Positions 1 to 8,870 of a stretch of 64,000 nucleotides of DNA are shown piece after piece (within the stretch, counting starts at the first letter, position 1; the number at the start of each line of letters is the position of its first letter). Both the position numbers and the translations under genes were made by a program. The stretch comes from Methyloversatilis sp. (GTDB lineage Bacteria; Pseudomonadota; Gammaproteobacteria; Burkholderiales; Rhodocyclaceae): contig JAEUNO010000032.1 of the NCBI GenBank assembly GCA_016791045.1, forward strand, positions 158,288 through 222,287. Reading direction: 5' to 3'. The notes below the pieces were generated by a model, which was not told where the DNA came from, did no database searches, and saw only the letters and a list, made by a program, of their open reading frames with translations.

Positions 1-1917
1 GCGGCTCACCATGTCTTCGAGGGTGCAGACGAAGCCGTAGCCGCCGTCCGATGCGACGAGATAGCGGCTGCCGGGCTCGCCGGTCAGCACCGCGACCAGC
101 TTCTTGCCGGCCAGATCGGCCAGCGACGATACCGGTACGCCGTCGCCCTTGCCGCTGGGAAGGTCGGTCGGCTTGATCGTGTAGCTGCGGCCGTCGGCGT
201 CCAGCAGGATGACCGGCCACACGGTGCGGCACTTCAGCACCGCCAGCGGACCGTCACCGGCCTTCCAGGTGAGTGCCGCCTCATCGACGTCGTGTCCGGA
301 ACGCAGGCGGCCGAAGCCACCGCGCGACACGATGACGGTGACCGCCTCGTCGATCTGCGGCACTTCGCGCGCGCGCGTCGCCTGCACGTCGGCATTCACC
401 CGGGTGCGCCGCTCGTCGCCGAAGCGTTCGACATCGGCTTTCACCTCGTCGTGCACGAAGCGGCGCAGTGCGGTGTCGCTGCCCAGGATGCCGAGCAGGC
501 CGGTGCGTTCGGCGTCGAGCGCGTCGCGCTCCGCCTGCAGCTTGATCGCTTCGAGTTTCGCCAGCTGGCGCAGGCGGATTTCCAGCACGTCCTCGGCCTG
601 CCGCTCGGTGATGCCGAAACCGGCCATGAGATCGGCCTTCGGATCGTCAGCGGCACGGATGATGGCGATCGCGCGGTCGATGTCGAGCAGGATGGCCAGA
701 CGACCATCGAGAATGTGCATGCGCTCGTCGATGTCGGCGATGCGCTGGGTCAGCCGGCGCGACACCGCGGCGAGCCGGTAGTCGCACCACTGGCGCAGCA
801 CCGCCGGCAGGCCGATCTGGCCCGGCCGGCGGCGCGTGTCCAACAGCGTCAGGTTCAGGCTGGTGTTGCATTCGAGGTCGGTATAGGCGAACAGGAAGGC
901 CAGCAGGTCTTCCTGACTCACCGCGCGCGACTTCGGTTCGATCACCAGTCGCACCGGATGGCGCGCGTCGGATTCGTCGCGCACCGAGTCGATCAGCGAG
1001 GTGGCCAGTGTTTTCGTGCGCGCCTGGTCGTCGCTGATCTTCTTCTTGTCGCCCTTGGGCCTGGGGTTCGCGAGATCGTCGATGCGGGTCAGGATGGCGC
1101 CGGTGCTGACACCGGGCGGCAGTGCGGTGACGACGATCTGCCACTGGCCGCGCGCCAGCGCCTCGACTTCGTAGTTGGCGCGCATGCGGAACGAGCCGCG
1201 CCCTTCCTTGTAGGCGGCGACGATGCTCTCGCGCGACGAAATGAGCGTCGCGCCATTCGGAAAGTCCGGCCCCTGGAAGCAGTCGATGAGGTCGTCGTCC
1301 GGCATGCGCGGATCGACCAGCAGACGGCAGGTCGCCTCGCCGATCTCGCGCAGGTTGTGCGGCGGAATCTCGCACGCCATGCCGACCGCAATGCCGGAGG
1401 CCCCATTGGCCAGCACCACCGGCAGGCGCGCCGGCAGCAGCGCCGGTTCCTGCTGCGTGCCGTCGTAATTCGGCTGAAAGTCGATGACGCCCGCGTTGAG
1501 TTCCGACAGCAGCACGTGGCGCGCAAAGGCGGTCAGCCGGCACTCGGTGTAACGCATCGCGGCGGCGTTGTCGCCGTCCATCGAACCGAAATTGCCCTGA
1601 CCGTCGATCAGCGGATAGCGCAGCGTGAAGGGCTGCGCCAGACGCACCATGGCTTCGTACACCGACGAATCGCCGTGCGGGTGGTACTTGCCGATCACAT
1701 CACCCACCACGCGCGCCGACTTCTTGTGCGCCGCGTCGGGCCGCGCGAAGCCATCCATCGCGAACAGGATGCGCCGCTGCACCGGCTTCATGCCGTCTTC
1801 CAGCCCCGGCAGCGCGCGCGAGGTGACGACCGACATGGCGTAGGTCAGATAGGCCTGCGACGCATGCGCGTCGATCGGCACGTCATCGATGTCGGGTTCG
1901 AACAGGGTGTCGCTCAA
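1..1917 (-). CDS. parC: DNA topoisomerase IV subunit A (3' end outside the window)
   Basis: ParC is the breakage-reunion subunit of topoisomerase IV, which unlinks daughter chromosomes together with ParE. About 639 codons are present and the C-terminal end runs off the left edge. The start is a TTG at 1917, chosen because GGAG lies about 9 bases upstream and the next in-frame residues (SDTLFEP) lead straight into the conserved N-terminal domain. The catalytic tyrosine is Tyr123 in AAMRY. The quinolone-determining stretch reads [11 protein letters not shown], so the residues equivalent to E. coli Ser80 and Glu84 (here Ser84 and Glu88) are wild type. parE lies 89 bases upstream on the same strand. 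Identification is firm; only the start codon is somewhat open. Confidence 0.95.
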   Translation of the reverse strand, partial: MSDTLFEPDIDDVPIDAHASQAYLTYAMSVVTSRALPGLEDGMKPVQRRILFAMDGFARPDAAHKKSARVVGDVIGKYHPHGDSSVYEAMVRLAQPFTLRYPLIDGQGNFGSMDGDNAAAMRYTECRLTAFARHVLLSELNAGVIDFQPNYDGTQQEPALLPARLPVVLANGASGIAVGMACEIPPHNLREIGEATCRLLVDPRMPDDDLIDCFQGPDFPNGATLISSRESIVAAYKEGRGSFRMRANYEVEALARGQWQIVVTALPPGVSTGAILTRIDDLANPRPKGDKKKISDDQARTKTLATSLIDSVRDESDARHPVRLVIEPKSRAVSQEDLLAFLFAYTDLECNTSLNLTLLDTRRRPGQIGLPAVLRQWCDYRLAAVSRRLTQRIADIDERMHILDGRLAILLDIDRAIAIIRAADDPKADLMAGFGITERQAEDVLEIRLRQLAKLEAIKLQAERDALDAERTGLLGILGSDTALRRFVHDEVKADVERFGDERRTRVNADVQATRAREVPQIDEAVTVIVSRGGFGRLRSGHDVDEAALTWKAGDGPLAVLKCRTVWPVILLDADGRSYTIKPTDLPSGKGDGVPVSSLADLAGKKLVAVLTGEPGSRYLVASDGGYGFVCTLEDMVSR

Positions 1918-2006
1918 TTCAGGCACTCCATTGATTCATTACGCATTCCGGAGGTCGAGGCGAGCACACCAAGGCCCGACACGCACCCCGACCTACAGGG
2001 TTCCGA

Positions 2007-3968
2007 TTACGCATCGGGCACCACGCTGTCGCCTTCCTGTTCCATCCAGCGACGGCGGCGCTCCGCTTCCTTCTTGCCCATGAGCATGGTGAAGGTGTTC
2101 ATCACCACGTCGGCATCGGCGCCCGGTGTGATGCGGATCAGCCGTCGCGTCTCCGGGTTCATCGCGGTTTCCTTCAATTCGTCCGGATTCATCTCGCCCA
2201 GACCCTTGAAGCGGCTGACGGTCAGCGCGCTTTCGGCGATGCCGTCATTGATCAGGCCGTCCAGCATGCTGTCGCGCTCGGTTTCGTCGAGCGCGTACAG
2301 GCGGCGTGCCGGGCGCGCTCTGGTCGGGGCGATCTTGATGCAGTACAGCGGCGGCTGGCCGATGAACACATGGCCGCGCGCGATGAGGCGCGGGAAGTGG
2401 CGCAGGAACAGCGTGAGCTGCAGCGTCTGGATGTGCGCGCCATCGACGTCGGCGTCCGACAGGATGATCACCTTGTGGTAACGCAGGCCGTCGAGCACGG
2501 TGTCGGGTGCGTCCGGCTTGTGCGGGTCGATGCCCAGCGCCACCGCGATGTCGTGAACTTCGTTGTTCGCGAAGATTTCCGACGCATCGATTTCGAAGGT
2601 ATTCAGCACCTTGCCGCGCAGCGGCAGCACCGCCTGGAAGGTACGGTCGCGCGCCTGCTTGGCGCTGCCGCCGGCCGAATCGCCTTCGACCAGGAAGATT
2701 TCGTTCTGCTCCGGCACCGTGCCGGTGGCGTCGGTCAGCTTGCCCGGCAGCAGGGTGACGCCGGAGCCGGCGCGCTTTTCCACCACCTTGCCGGCGCGCG
2801 CGCGCGACTGCGCACTGTGGATGGCCAGTCCGGCAATGCGCTGCGCTTCGGCCGCGTGGTCATTCAGCCAGCGGTCGAGCGCATCCTTGATCGATTCATA
2901 CACCAGCTTCACCGCCTCGCGGTTGTTCAGCTTGTCCTTGGTCTGCCCCTGAAAGCGCGGTTCGAGCACCCGGGCGCTCAGCACATAGCTGGCGTGATGC
3001 GACACGTCTTCCGACTGCAGCGCCAGCTTGGCCGGCATCAGACCATGGTGCGTCGCGTAGTCCTTCACCGATTCGAACAAGGCCTGGCGCATGCCTGATT
3101 CGTGCATGCCGCCACCCGGCGTCGGAATCAGATTGACAAAGGATTCACGCACCGATGCGCCTTCGACGAAGCCGATCGCCCACTCGGCGCCCTCGCCCGC
3201 GTCGTAGCCCGGCAGCGCGCTGCGTGCGCCGGCGAACACTTCCGGACGCGCTGCGCCGGGTGCCGTGTCGCCGATCGCCTCGAACAGCTGTTCGCGCAGA
3301 TAGTCTTCCAGCCCGTTCGCGTAGTGCCACTCGCGCGTGTCGCCGCTTTCCTCGTCCTGGAACACGATGCGCACGCCGGGCAGCATGGCGCTGCGGGCAC
3401 GCAGCAGATGTTCGACATCGGCGCGCTTGATCTTCGCCGTGGCGAAGTAGCGCGGGTCGGGCCAGGCGCGCACCCGCGTGCCGTTGTGCGCTTTCGGGCA
3501 GCTGCCGACTTCGGTCAGACCCTGCGATACACCGTGGTCGAAGGCAATCGCGTACTCGCGGCCGGCGCGCTTCACGGTGGCTTCAAGCCGCTTCGACAAC
3601 GCGTTGGTGACGGTGACGCCGACCCCGTGCAGACCGCCCGCGATGCGGTAGGCCTTGCCTTCGAACTTGCCGCCCGAGTGCGGAATGGTGAAGATGACTT
3701 CGATCGCCGGCACACCCTTGGTCGGATGGATATCGACCGGAATGCCGCGGCCGTTGTCCTCCACCGTCACCGAGCCGTCGGCGTGCATGATCACGCCCAG
3801 TCGGTCGGCAAAACCGCCCTGCGCCTCGTCGCAGGCGTTGTCGATCATTTCCTGCACGATATGGTTCGGACTTTCGGTCCGCGTATACATGTCCGGCCGC
3901 TTCTGGATCGGCGCGATGCCTTCGAGCACCTGGATTTCGGCGGCGTTGTAACTGCTGGGTTTGTTCAT
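2007..3968 (-). CDS. parE: DNA topoisomerase IV subunit B
   Basis: This is the ATPase subunit of topoisomerase IV, 653 residues, the usual length. The GHKL ATPase domain is at the N terminus (EMIDNACDEA, GRGIPVD and GGLHGVGVTVTNALS), followed by the transducer lysine motif QTKDKLNN. The C-terminal TOPRIM domain carries EGDSAGG, PLRGKVLN and DADVDGAHI, which hold the metal ligands. It lacks the extra insert typical of most GyrB proteins and sits next to parC, which favours ParE over GyrB. The start ATG gives MNKPSSYNAAEIQVLEG, a typical ParE opening. The gene is very likely co-transcribed with parC. Confidence 0.96.
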   Translation of the reverse strand: MNKPSSYNAAEIQVLEGIAPIQKRPDMYTRTESPNHIVQEMIDNACDEAQGGFADRLGVIMHADGSVTVEDNGRGIPVDIHPTKGVPAIEVIFTIPHSGGKFEGKAYRIAGGLHGVGVTVTNALSKRLEATVKRAGREYAIAFDHGVSQGLTEVGSCPKAHNGTRVRAWPDPRYFATAKIKRADVEHLLRARSAMLPGVRIVFQDEESGDTREWHYANGLEDYLREQLFEAIGDTAPGAARPEVFAGARSALPGYDAGEGAEWAIGFVEGASVRESFVNLIPTPGGGMHESGMRQALFESVKDYATHHGLMPAKLALQSEDVSHHASYVLSARVLEPRFQGQTKDKLNNREAVKLVYESIKDALDRWLNDHAAEAQRIAGLAIHSAQSRARAGKVVEKRAGSGVTLLPGKLTDATGTVPEQNEIFLVEGDSAGGSAKQARDRTFQAVLPLRGKVLNTFEIDASEIFANNEVHDIAVALGIDPHKPDAPDTVLDGLRYHKVIILSDADVDGAHIQTLQLTLFLRHFPRLIARGHVFIGQPPLYCIKIAPTRARPARRLYALDETERDSMLDGLINDGIAESALTVSRFKGLGEMNPDELKETAMNPETRRLIRITPGADADVVMNTFTMLMGKKEAERRRRWMEQEGDSVVPDA

Positions 3969-4161
3969 GTCGCAGCGGGCTGAGGTCGGTGGAACAGCGA
4001 TGTTCGGTACAGCGCGCGCCGACGGGGCCGCGCGAAAAGTGCGCTAGTTTGCATGCAATGGCGCCCTGCCGTCGATACCGTCGTTGCCTGGCAGCCGATT
4101 GTCCGGCGAGGCGCGGCTTCGCGGATCGCTCGTGTAGACTGCGTCCCTTTTTGCCGACGCC

Positions 4162-5058
4162 ATGTGGTTCAAGAACCTCCAGATCTACCGCCTCTCCACG
4201 CCGTTCATCGCCACGCCCGACCAGCTGGCTGAAAAGCTCGCTGCCCAGGCCTTCCAGCCCGGCACCAGCATCGAAATGCAGCGCATGGGCTGGGTGTCGC
4301 CGCGCAGCGATGAGTCGCTGGTGCATGCCGTCGCCGGTCAGATGATGATTGCGCTGCGGGTCGAAAAGAAGCTGCTGCCGGCGTCGGTCATCAATCAGTT
4401 CGCCAAGGCACGCGCGCAGGAGATCGAGGAGCAGCAGGGTTACAAGCCCGGCCGCAGGGAAATGCGCGAAATCAAGGACGCGGTGACCAACGAACTGCTG
4501 CCGCGCGCGTTCGCCATCGCGCGCGACACCCGGGTGTGGATCGATCCGGTGCGCAATCTGATCGTCGTCGATGCCGCCGCCAGCGCAAAGAGCGACGAAG
4601 TGATGCAGCTGCTGAACGAAAGCCTGGAAAACCTCGGCGCGCGGCCCTTGCAGACCGCGCTGTCACCGGTGTCGGCAATGACCTCCTGGCTCGCGTCCGA
4701 CGAGGCGCCCGCAGGCTTCACCGTCGACCAGGACACCGAACTGCGTTCCAGCACCCAGTCCAAGGCCACGGTGCGCTACACCCGCCATGCACTGGAAGCC
4801 GAGGACCTGCGCCGCCACATCGAAGCGGGCAAGCAATGCACGCGCCTGGCGATGACCTGGGCCGAACGGGTGTCCTTCACGCTGACCGAAACCCTGACCC
4901 TGAAGCGCATCGCGCCACTCGATGTGCTGACCGAAAAGGAAGATGGCAGCGGCGATGAAGCCGAGCGCTTCGATACCGATTTCGCGCTGATGACCGGCGA
5001 GCTTGGTCGCATGATCGATCAGCTGATCGAGACGCTGGGTGGCACCGACGCGCGTTGA
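4162..5058 (+). CDS. rdgC: Recombination-associated protein RdgC
   Basis: RdgC forms a ring-shaped dimer that binds double-stranded DNA and restrains RecA-dependent recombination. The protein is 298 residues, the family's normal size, and opens with [11 protein letters not shown], the hallmark RdgC N terminus. The charged central section ([19 protein letters not shown]) is also typical. It stands alone, divergent from parE (193-base gap) and convergent with the GGDEF/EAL gene, so it probably has its own promoter in the 3969-4161 gap. Nothing is unusual. Confidence 0.95.
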   Translation: MWFKNLQIYRLSTPFIATPDQLAEKLAAQAFQPGTSIEMQRMGWVSPRSDESLVHAVAGQMMIALRVEKKLLPASVINQFAKARAQEIEEQQGYKPGRREMREIKDAVTNELLPRAFAIARDTRVWIDPVRNLIVVDAAASAKSDEVMQLLNESLENLGARPLQTALSPVSAMTSWLASDEAPAGFTVDQDTELRSSTQSKATVRYTRHALEAEDLRRHIEAGKQCTRLAMTWAERVSFTLTETLTLKRIAPLDVLTEKEDGSGDEAERFDTDFALMTGELGRMIDQLIETLGGTDAR

Positions 5059-5085
5059 TCACTAGCGTATGTACCGCGCGCGGGC

Positions 5086-7800
5086 TTACGCCGCGATGGG
5101 CAGCTTGCCGAGCAGTTTTGCCGCGAATTCCTCGGGCGGCAGCGGACGCGAATAAAGGAAGCCCTGGATCAGATCGCACTCCATGTCGACCAGCAGGTCT
5201 CGCTGGTCGGCCTTTTCGACGCCTTCGGCAACGATGCGGAATCCAAGCGAGCGTGCCAGCGAAATGACCTGCCGGACGATGGCCTGCTGACGCCGGTCAC
5301 CCGCAAGGTTTCGAATGAACGCGCGATCGAGTTTGAGGATGTCGGCCGGCATTTCCGTCAGGTAGACCAGCGAGGAATAGCCGGTACCGAAGTCGTCCAG
5401 CGCAATCTTCACGCCGACGTCGCGCAGTCGCTGCAAGGTCGTGCGTACCGTGCCACCGGCGCCGACCTCGGACGTTTCGAGAATTTCCAGTTCAAGCCGG
5501 TCGAACGAAAGACAGTGCCGTTGCAGTGCCGCGGTGATCTTGTCGAAGAAGTCCGCAGTCCCCAGATCGGCCGGGGATACGTTGATCGAGACTGGAATCG
5601 GCGGCAAACCCGCCCCGTCCCACGCCGCCATCTGCGCACATGCCTTGTCGAGCACGAAGTCGGTCAGCCAGCCATTCAGACCGATATCCTCGATCAAGGG
5701 AAGGAAAGCCCCCGGGGACACCAGGCCGCGCGAGGGCGATTGCCACCGGATAAGCGCTTCGGCGCCCATGATGGCGCCATCGTGCGCGCTCACCTTCGGC
5801 TGAAAGTGCAGCAGAAGTTCTTCGTTCTGAACGGCACGACGCAGCGCCTGGGCGAGCTCGAAGCGCTCGCTTACCGCCGCATTCATCGACTGCGAATAGA
5901 AGTTGAAGCCGCCACGGCTGGTCTTCTTTGCTTCGTGAAGTGCAACTTCGGCGGTACTCATCAACGATTCGAAGTCGTCCGAATTGTCCGGGTAGAGCGA
6001 GATGCCGATGCTTGCCTGCGAAATGACATCCCGATCTTCAAGGCGCACCGGTGATGCCAGCAGCTGATGGACCCGTTCTGCGATGCCGTGCAGCGTCAGC
6101 ATGCGCTCCGCCTCGTCGATACCTGTTACGAGCATCACGAATTCATCCCCGGCCAGACGTGCGACCGTGTCGTCCGGCCGCATGATGGACTCGAGGCGGC
6201 GTGACGCCTCGATCAGAAACTCGTCGCCTGCCATAGGGCCCAACGCTTCGTTGATGGAATTGAAGTCGTCGAAATCGATGTACAGGGCGGCAACCGACGT
6301 CTTCTCCCGTTCCGCCCGCGTCAGCGCCTGCGTCACACGATCGCGCAGCAGCGTGCGATTCGGAAGGCCGGTCAAGGCGTCGTAATGTGACTGACGGTAG
6401 AGCTTTTCCTCCCACGCGAAGCTGGATCCTGCAACCGACATCCGATCGGCAAGATTGCGTCCCGCGGTGATGATTTCCTCCTTGTCCTGCCGGCCATCGG
6501 TCGCCAGCGCGAGCACGAGCAGACCGTCGAGCCGCCCATGGCTGCACACGGGGAAAATCAGCGCACCCCGGCCCGGCTGCTGCGGCTGGCCGCTCAGCAG
6601 CGACTCGACGTCGATCCGAACATCGTTCCATTCGTCGACACAGAGGCTGCAGATCTGCGTCAGGACATCGGCCGACACATCAAGGCGCGGAGAAGGATGT
6701 CCGTCGCCGGAATGCGCACGTGCATAGGTGGCCGTTCCGTTCGCATCGATGAGTGCAATGCCTGCAGCGTCGCAGGGAATGGCTTCAAGCACGCCCGAAA
6801 GAATGGCTTCGGTCACCCGTGCCGGCTCGCCCGAACCGAGTACCGCGCGATCGAGTTCGGCAAGCAGTCGCAGCATGTTGAACTTGCGCTTAAGACGATC
6901 GGACATCGCATTGAAGGTTGTTCCGAGCAGGGCGAACTCGTCGTCGCCCGGCACGTCGACCCGGGTGTCCATTTCGCCGCGGGCAAGACGCTTGACCCCC
7001 CGTGTCAGTGCATCAAGCGGCTGCGTCTGCCGGCCGATCTGGCTCGCCGCCATCGCAACGATCAAGCCCAGCGCGAGCGCGAAGATGGCGATGAACCCGT
7101 AACGAAGATGAGCGAGCGGCAAGGTCAGCGATTGCTCAGGGACCGTCGTCAACACATGAAAAACGCCCGCCCCGTAAAGACCTTCGAGGTGGGCGCTCCA
7201 GTGCCCCACCAGGTGGGGCACGCCGTTGGACAACGCAGTGATCAGTGTCCGATCCGTCGACGACAGGTCGAGCTTCGGGGGCTGCAGCCCCTGCGTGCAC
7301 AGGATGGGGCGCTGCAGCGTGTCGAGGATGCAATAGGGCGTATCGACCGAGTGTCTGTGCCACAAGGCTTCCGCGTCTAGGCGGCCGAAAAGTATGCGGC
7401 TGTCAGTGCTCCGACGGACGACAAGCAAAGGCGCGTGCGCGCCGTAAAGGCGGACGGTTGCGCCGTGTGCAGCAAGCGCCCGGGCTTCTTCGGCATCAAG
7501 GGCCGGCGCCTGCGGATCACGTTCGTCCCTGACCCAGACGAAACCACTTGCCCCCGCTTCGACCTGGCCCGCGCTGCTGTCCTTGAGTATGCCGACGCGC
7601 AGGCCGAGCTCGTTGATGAGCTCCATGCCCAAGCTCTTGCCGTCATCACGCAGCCCGTGCTGGAGCTGATCCACCAACTGCGCGCGCATTTCGCTGTAGG
7701 AAAAGGTCGCCAGTACCGCCATCGGCAGCAGGGCTGCGACTAGGAAGCGGCTGAAGAGTCGGCGCCCGAAGCGGCTCCGCAGATGAAGTCGGATAGACAT
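5086..7800 (-). CDS. Membrane receptor with HAMP, GAF, GGDEF and EAL domains
   Basis: This 904-residue inner-membrane protein is predicted to control cyclic di-GMP. A first membrane helix (about residues 15-35) precedes a periplasmic sensing region. A second helix (about 235-255) leads into a HAMP-like linker (LARGEMDTRVDVPGDDEF), then a GAF-like domain (about 320-450), GGDEF (about 470-630) and EAL (about 640-890). The GGDEF signature reads AGDEF, one residue off consensus, so cyclase activity is uncertain. The EAL domain keeps GAEALIRW, NVSPADL, ELEILE, LDDFGTGYSSL, LKLDRAF and AEGVE, so phosphodiesterase activity looks intact. It starts 6 bases downstream of the pseudopilin gene on the same strand, suggesting one transcript. 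Its signal is unknown. Confidence 0.93.
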   Translation of the reverse strand: MSIRLHLRSRFGRRLFSRFLVAALLPMAVLATFSYSEMRAQLVDQLQHGLRDDGKSLGMELINELGLRVGILKDSSAGQVEAGASGFVWVRDERDPQAPALDAEEARALAAHGATVRLYGAHAPLLVVRRSTDSRILFGRLDAEALWHRHSVDTPYCILDTLQRPILCTQGLQPPKLDLSSTDRTLITALSNGVPHLVGHWSAHLEGLYGAGVFHVLTTVPEQSLTLPLAHLRYGFIAIFALALGLIVAMAASQIGRQTQPLDALTRGVKRLARGEMDTRVDVPGDDEFALLGTTFNAMSDRLKRKFNMLRLLAELDRAVLGSGEPARVTEAILSGVLEAIPCDAAGIALIDANGTATYARAHSGDGHPSPRLDVSADVLTQICSLCVDEWNDVRIDVESLLSGQPQQPGRGALIFPVCSHGRLDGLLVLALATDGRQDKEEIITAGRNLADRMSVAGSSFAWEEKLYRQSHYDALTGLPNRTLLRDRVTQALTRAEREKTSVAALYIDFDDFNSINEALGPMAGDEFLIEASRRLESIMRPDDTVARLAGDEFVMLVTGIDEAERMLTLHGIAERVHQLLASPVRLEDRDVISQASIGISLYPDNSDDFESLMSTAEVALHEAKKTSRGGFNFYSQSMNAAVSERFELAQALRRAVQNEELLLHFQPKVSAHDGAIMGAEALIRWQSPSRGLVSPGAFLPLIEDIGLNGWLTDFVLDKACAQMAAWDGAGLPPIPVSINVSPADLGTADFFDKITAALQRHCLSFDRLELEILETSEVGAGGTVRTTLQRLRDVGVKIALDDFGTGYSSLVYLTEMPADILKLDRAFIRNLAGDRRQQAIVRQVISLARSLGFRIVAEGVEKADQRDLLVDMECDLIQGFLYSRPLPPEEFAAKLLGKLPIAA

Positions 7801-7806
7801 TCAGTT

Positions 7807-8301
7807 TCAGTGATCGACGGCAAGACCGACAAAAGCGCCATTGCCGGCACGGACAATGTCATCGCGCGACGCGGCAGCCGTGAGCGGTTTCTGGCTCCGC
7901 CCATCCTTGCCCATGCTGTAGAGGTCGTAATCGCTGTTCAGCGGCACCAGGTTCTTGTCCTTGCGCAGCTGACCTTGATTCGGGCGTGGTGTGCCGCTGA
8001 TGCGCAGGTATTGGTATGCGTTTCCCCAGGGATCGAGTGTTCCGCCAAGGCCCGCCTCGGCCAGCGTGGCCGGAAACTCGTTCGCCCTGATCACATGGCG
8101 ATCGATCGCCATCATGATGCTCGCCATGTCACTCATCGCAGCCGTTCGCTTGCTGCGTTCGACATAGGATTCATAGTTTGGAAGTGCGATCGCGACGAGC
8201 GCTCCGATGATCGCGATCACGGCAAGCAACTCGACAAGCGTGAATCCCGATATCCGATTTGGCCCCTGCACCGCCCACTCCCTTGATGAATCAGAAAACA
8301 T
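7807..8301 (-). CDS. GspG-like major pseudopilin / type IV pilin-like protein
   Basis: This 164-residue protein has a class III prepilin leader. A short hydrophilic N terminus ends in Gly19, followed by FTLVELLAVIAIIGALVAI, with the +5 glutamate used for assembly. Prepilin peptidase would cut before Phe20. The C-terminal part contains DPWGNAYQY and DLYSMGKDG, both characteristic of the GspG fold of type II secretion. No other secretion or pilus gene is nearby, so it is a stand-alone (pseudo)pilin rather than part of a visible gsp operon. The upstream start is uncertain; a GTG at codon 11 would give a 9-residue leader. It precedes the GGDEF/EAL gene by 6 bases. Confidence 0.85.
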   Translation of the reverse strand: MFSDSSREWAVQGPNRISGFTLVELLAVIAIIGALVAIALPNYESYVERSKRTAAMSDMASIMMAIDRHVIRANEFPATLAEAGLGGTLDPWGNAYQYLRISGTPRPNQGQLRKDKNLVPLNSDYDLYSMGKDGRSQKPLTAAASRDDIVRAGNGAFVGLAVDH

Positions 8302-8464
8302 GGCGGGGTCTGACGACCGACATGCGCTTGGCAGGAGGTTAACGGCTGATCGGACGGATGCCTTGAGGACTCAAAGCGCCGCAGTACGGGTGTTCGGAAA
8401 CGCCGCGTGATGCAGACGAGAAGAAAACTGAGAGAGGGAACTGCGCGGGAAACAACTTGAGGGG

Positions 8465-8541
8465 TGGGGTGGCTGATGGGACTCGAACCCACGACAACCG
8501 GAATCACAATCCGGGACTCTACCAACTGAGCTACAGCCACC
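8465..8541 (-). tRNA. tRNA-His (GTG)
   Basis: On the minus strand this reads as a complete 77-base cloverleaf with the extra 5' G (position -1) peculiar to tRNA-His. The anticodon GTG lies in loop TTGTGAT, the T-arm is GGGTTCGAGTCCC and CCA is encoded. The acceptor stem GTGGCTG pairs with CAGCCAC. Confidence 0.97.
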
Positions 8542-8596
8542 ACTTGAACGCTGATCGGGCGATCAGCGTCTGAAACTCTCGGGCCACACGTACAAC

Positions 8597-8673
8597 TGGC
8601 CTGCCCGGCAGGAATCGAACCCGCAACCTACGGCTTAGAAGGCCGTTGCTCTATCCAGTTGAGCTACGGGCAG
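8597..8673 (-). tRNA. tRNA-Arg (TCT)
   Basis: This is a 77-base cloverleaf on the minus strand. The acceptor stem CTGCCCG pairs with CGGGCAG, the anticodon loop is CTTCTAA giving anticodon TCT (AGA codons), the T-arm contains GGTTCGATTCC, and a discriminator G is followed by encoded CCA. It lies 55 bases upstream of tRNA-His in transcription order. Confidence 0.97.
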
Positions 8674-8705
8674 GTACTAAGTTACCGCGTTGCGGACCGA
8701 TGTTC

Positions 8706-8782
8706 TGGTCGGGGTGGAGGGATTCGAACCCCCGACATCTTGCTCCCAAAGCAAGCGCGCTACCGGGCTGCGCTACACCCCG
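8706..8782 (-). tRNA. tRNA-Pro (TGG)
   Basis: This is a 77-base cloverleaf on the minus strand. The acceptor CGGGGTG pairs with CACCCCG, the anticodon loop is CTTTGGG giving anticodon TGG, the T-arm contains GGTTCGAATCC, and CCA is encoded. It is first in transcription order of the three tRNA genes, which probably form one precursor. Confidence 0.97.
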
Positions 8783-8825
8783 AGAGCGCGCGATACTACC
8801 GGCGCAAAGCCGCGCGGTCAATGGC

Positions 8826-8860
8826 TGCAGGGCGGGTGGATCAAGAAAAATCCACCCTGC
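8826..8860 (-). terminator. Stem-loop after pnp, possible terminator
   Basis: Eight-base arms GGGTGGAT (8834-8841) and ATCCACCC (8850-8857) form a hairpin 14 bases after the pnp stop, extended by GCAG/CTGC. The loop is T-rich on the minus strand, but no U-run follows. It could be a 3' stabilising stem rather than a true intrinsic terminator. Confidence 0.4.
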
Positions 8861-8870
8861 CCCGCGGTCA

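Noticed and set aside
647-1543. Minus-strand frame of 298 codons inside parC
   Set aside because: It is in a different frame from the parC motifs (catalytic AAMRY, HPHGD) and is Arg/Ala-rich without domains.
292-2481. Open frame of 729 codons on the plus strand
   Set aside because: It lies antisense to parC and parE, whose motifs are complete in the other direction.
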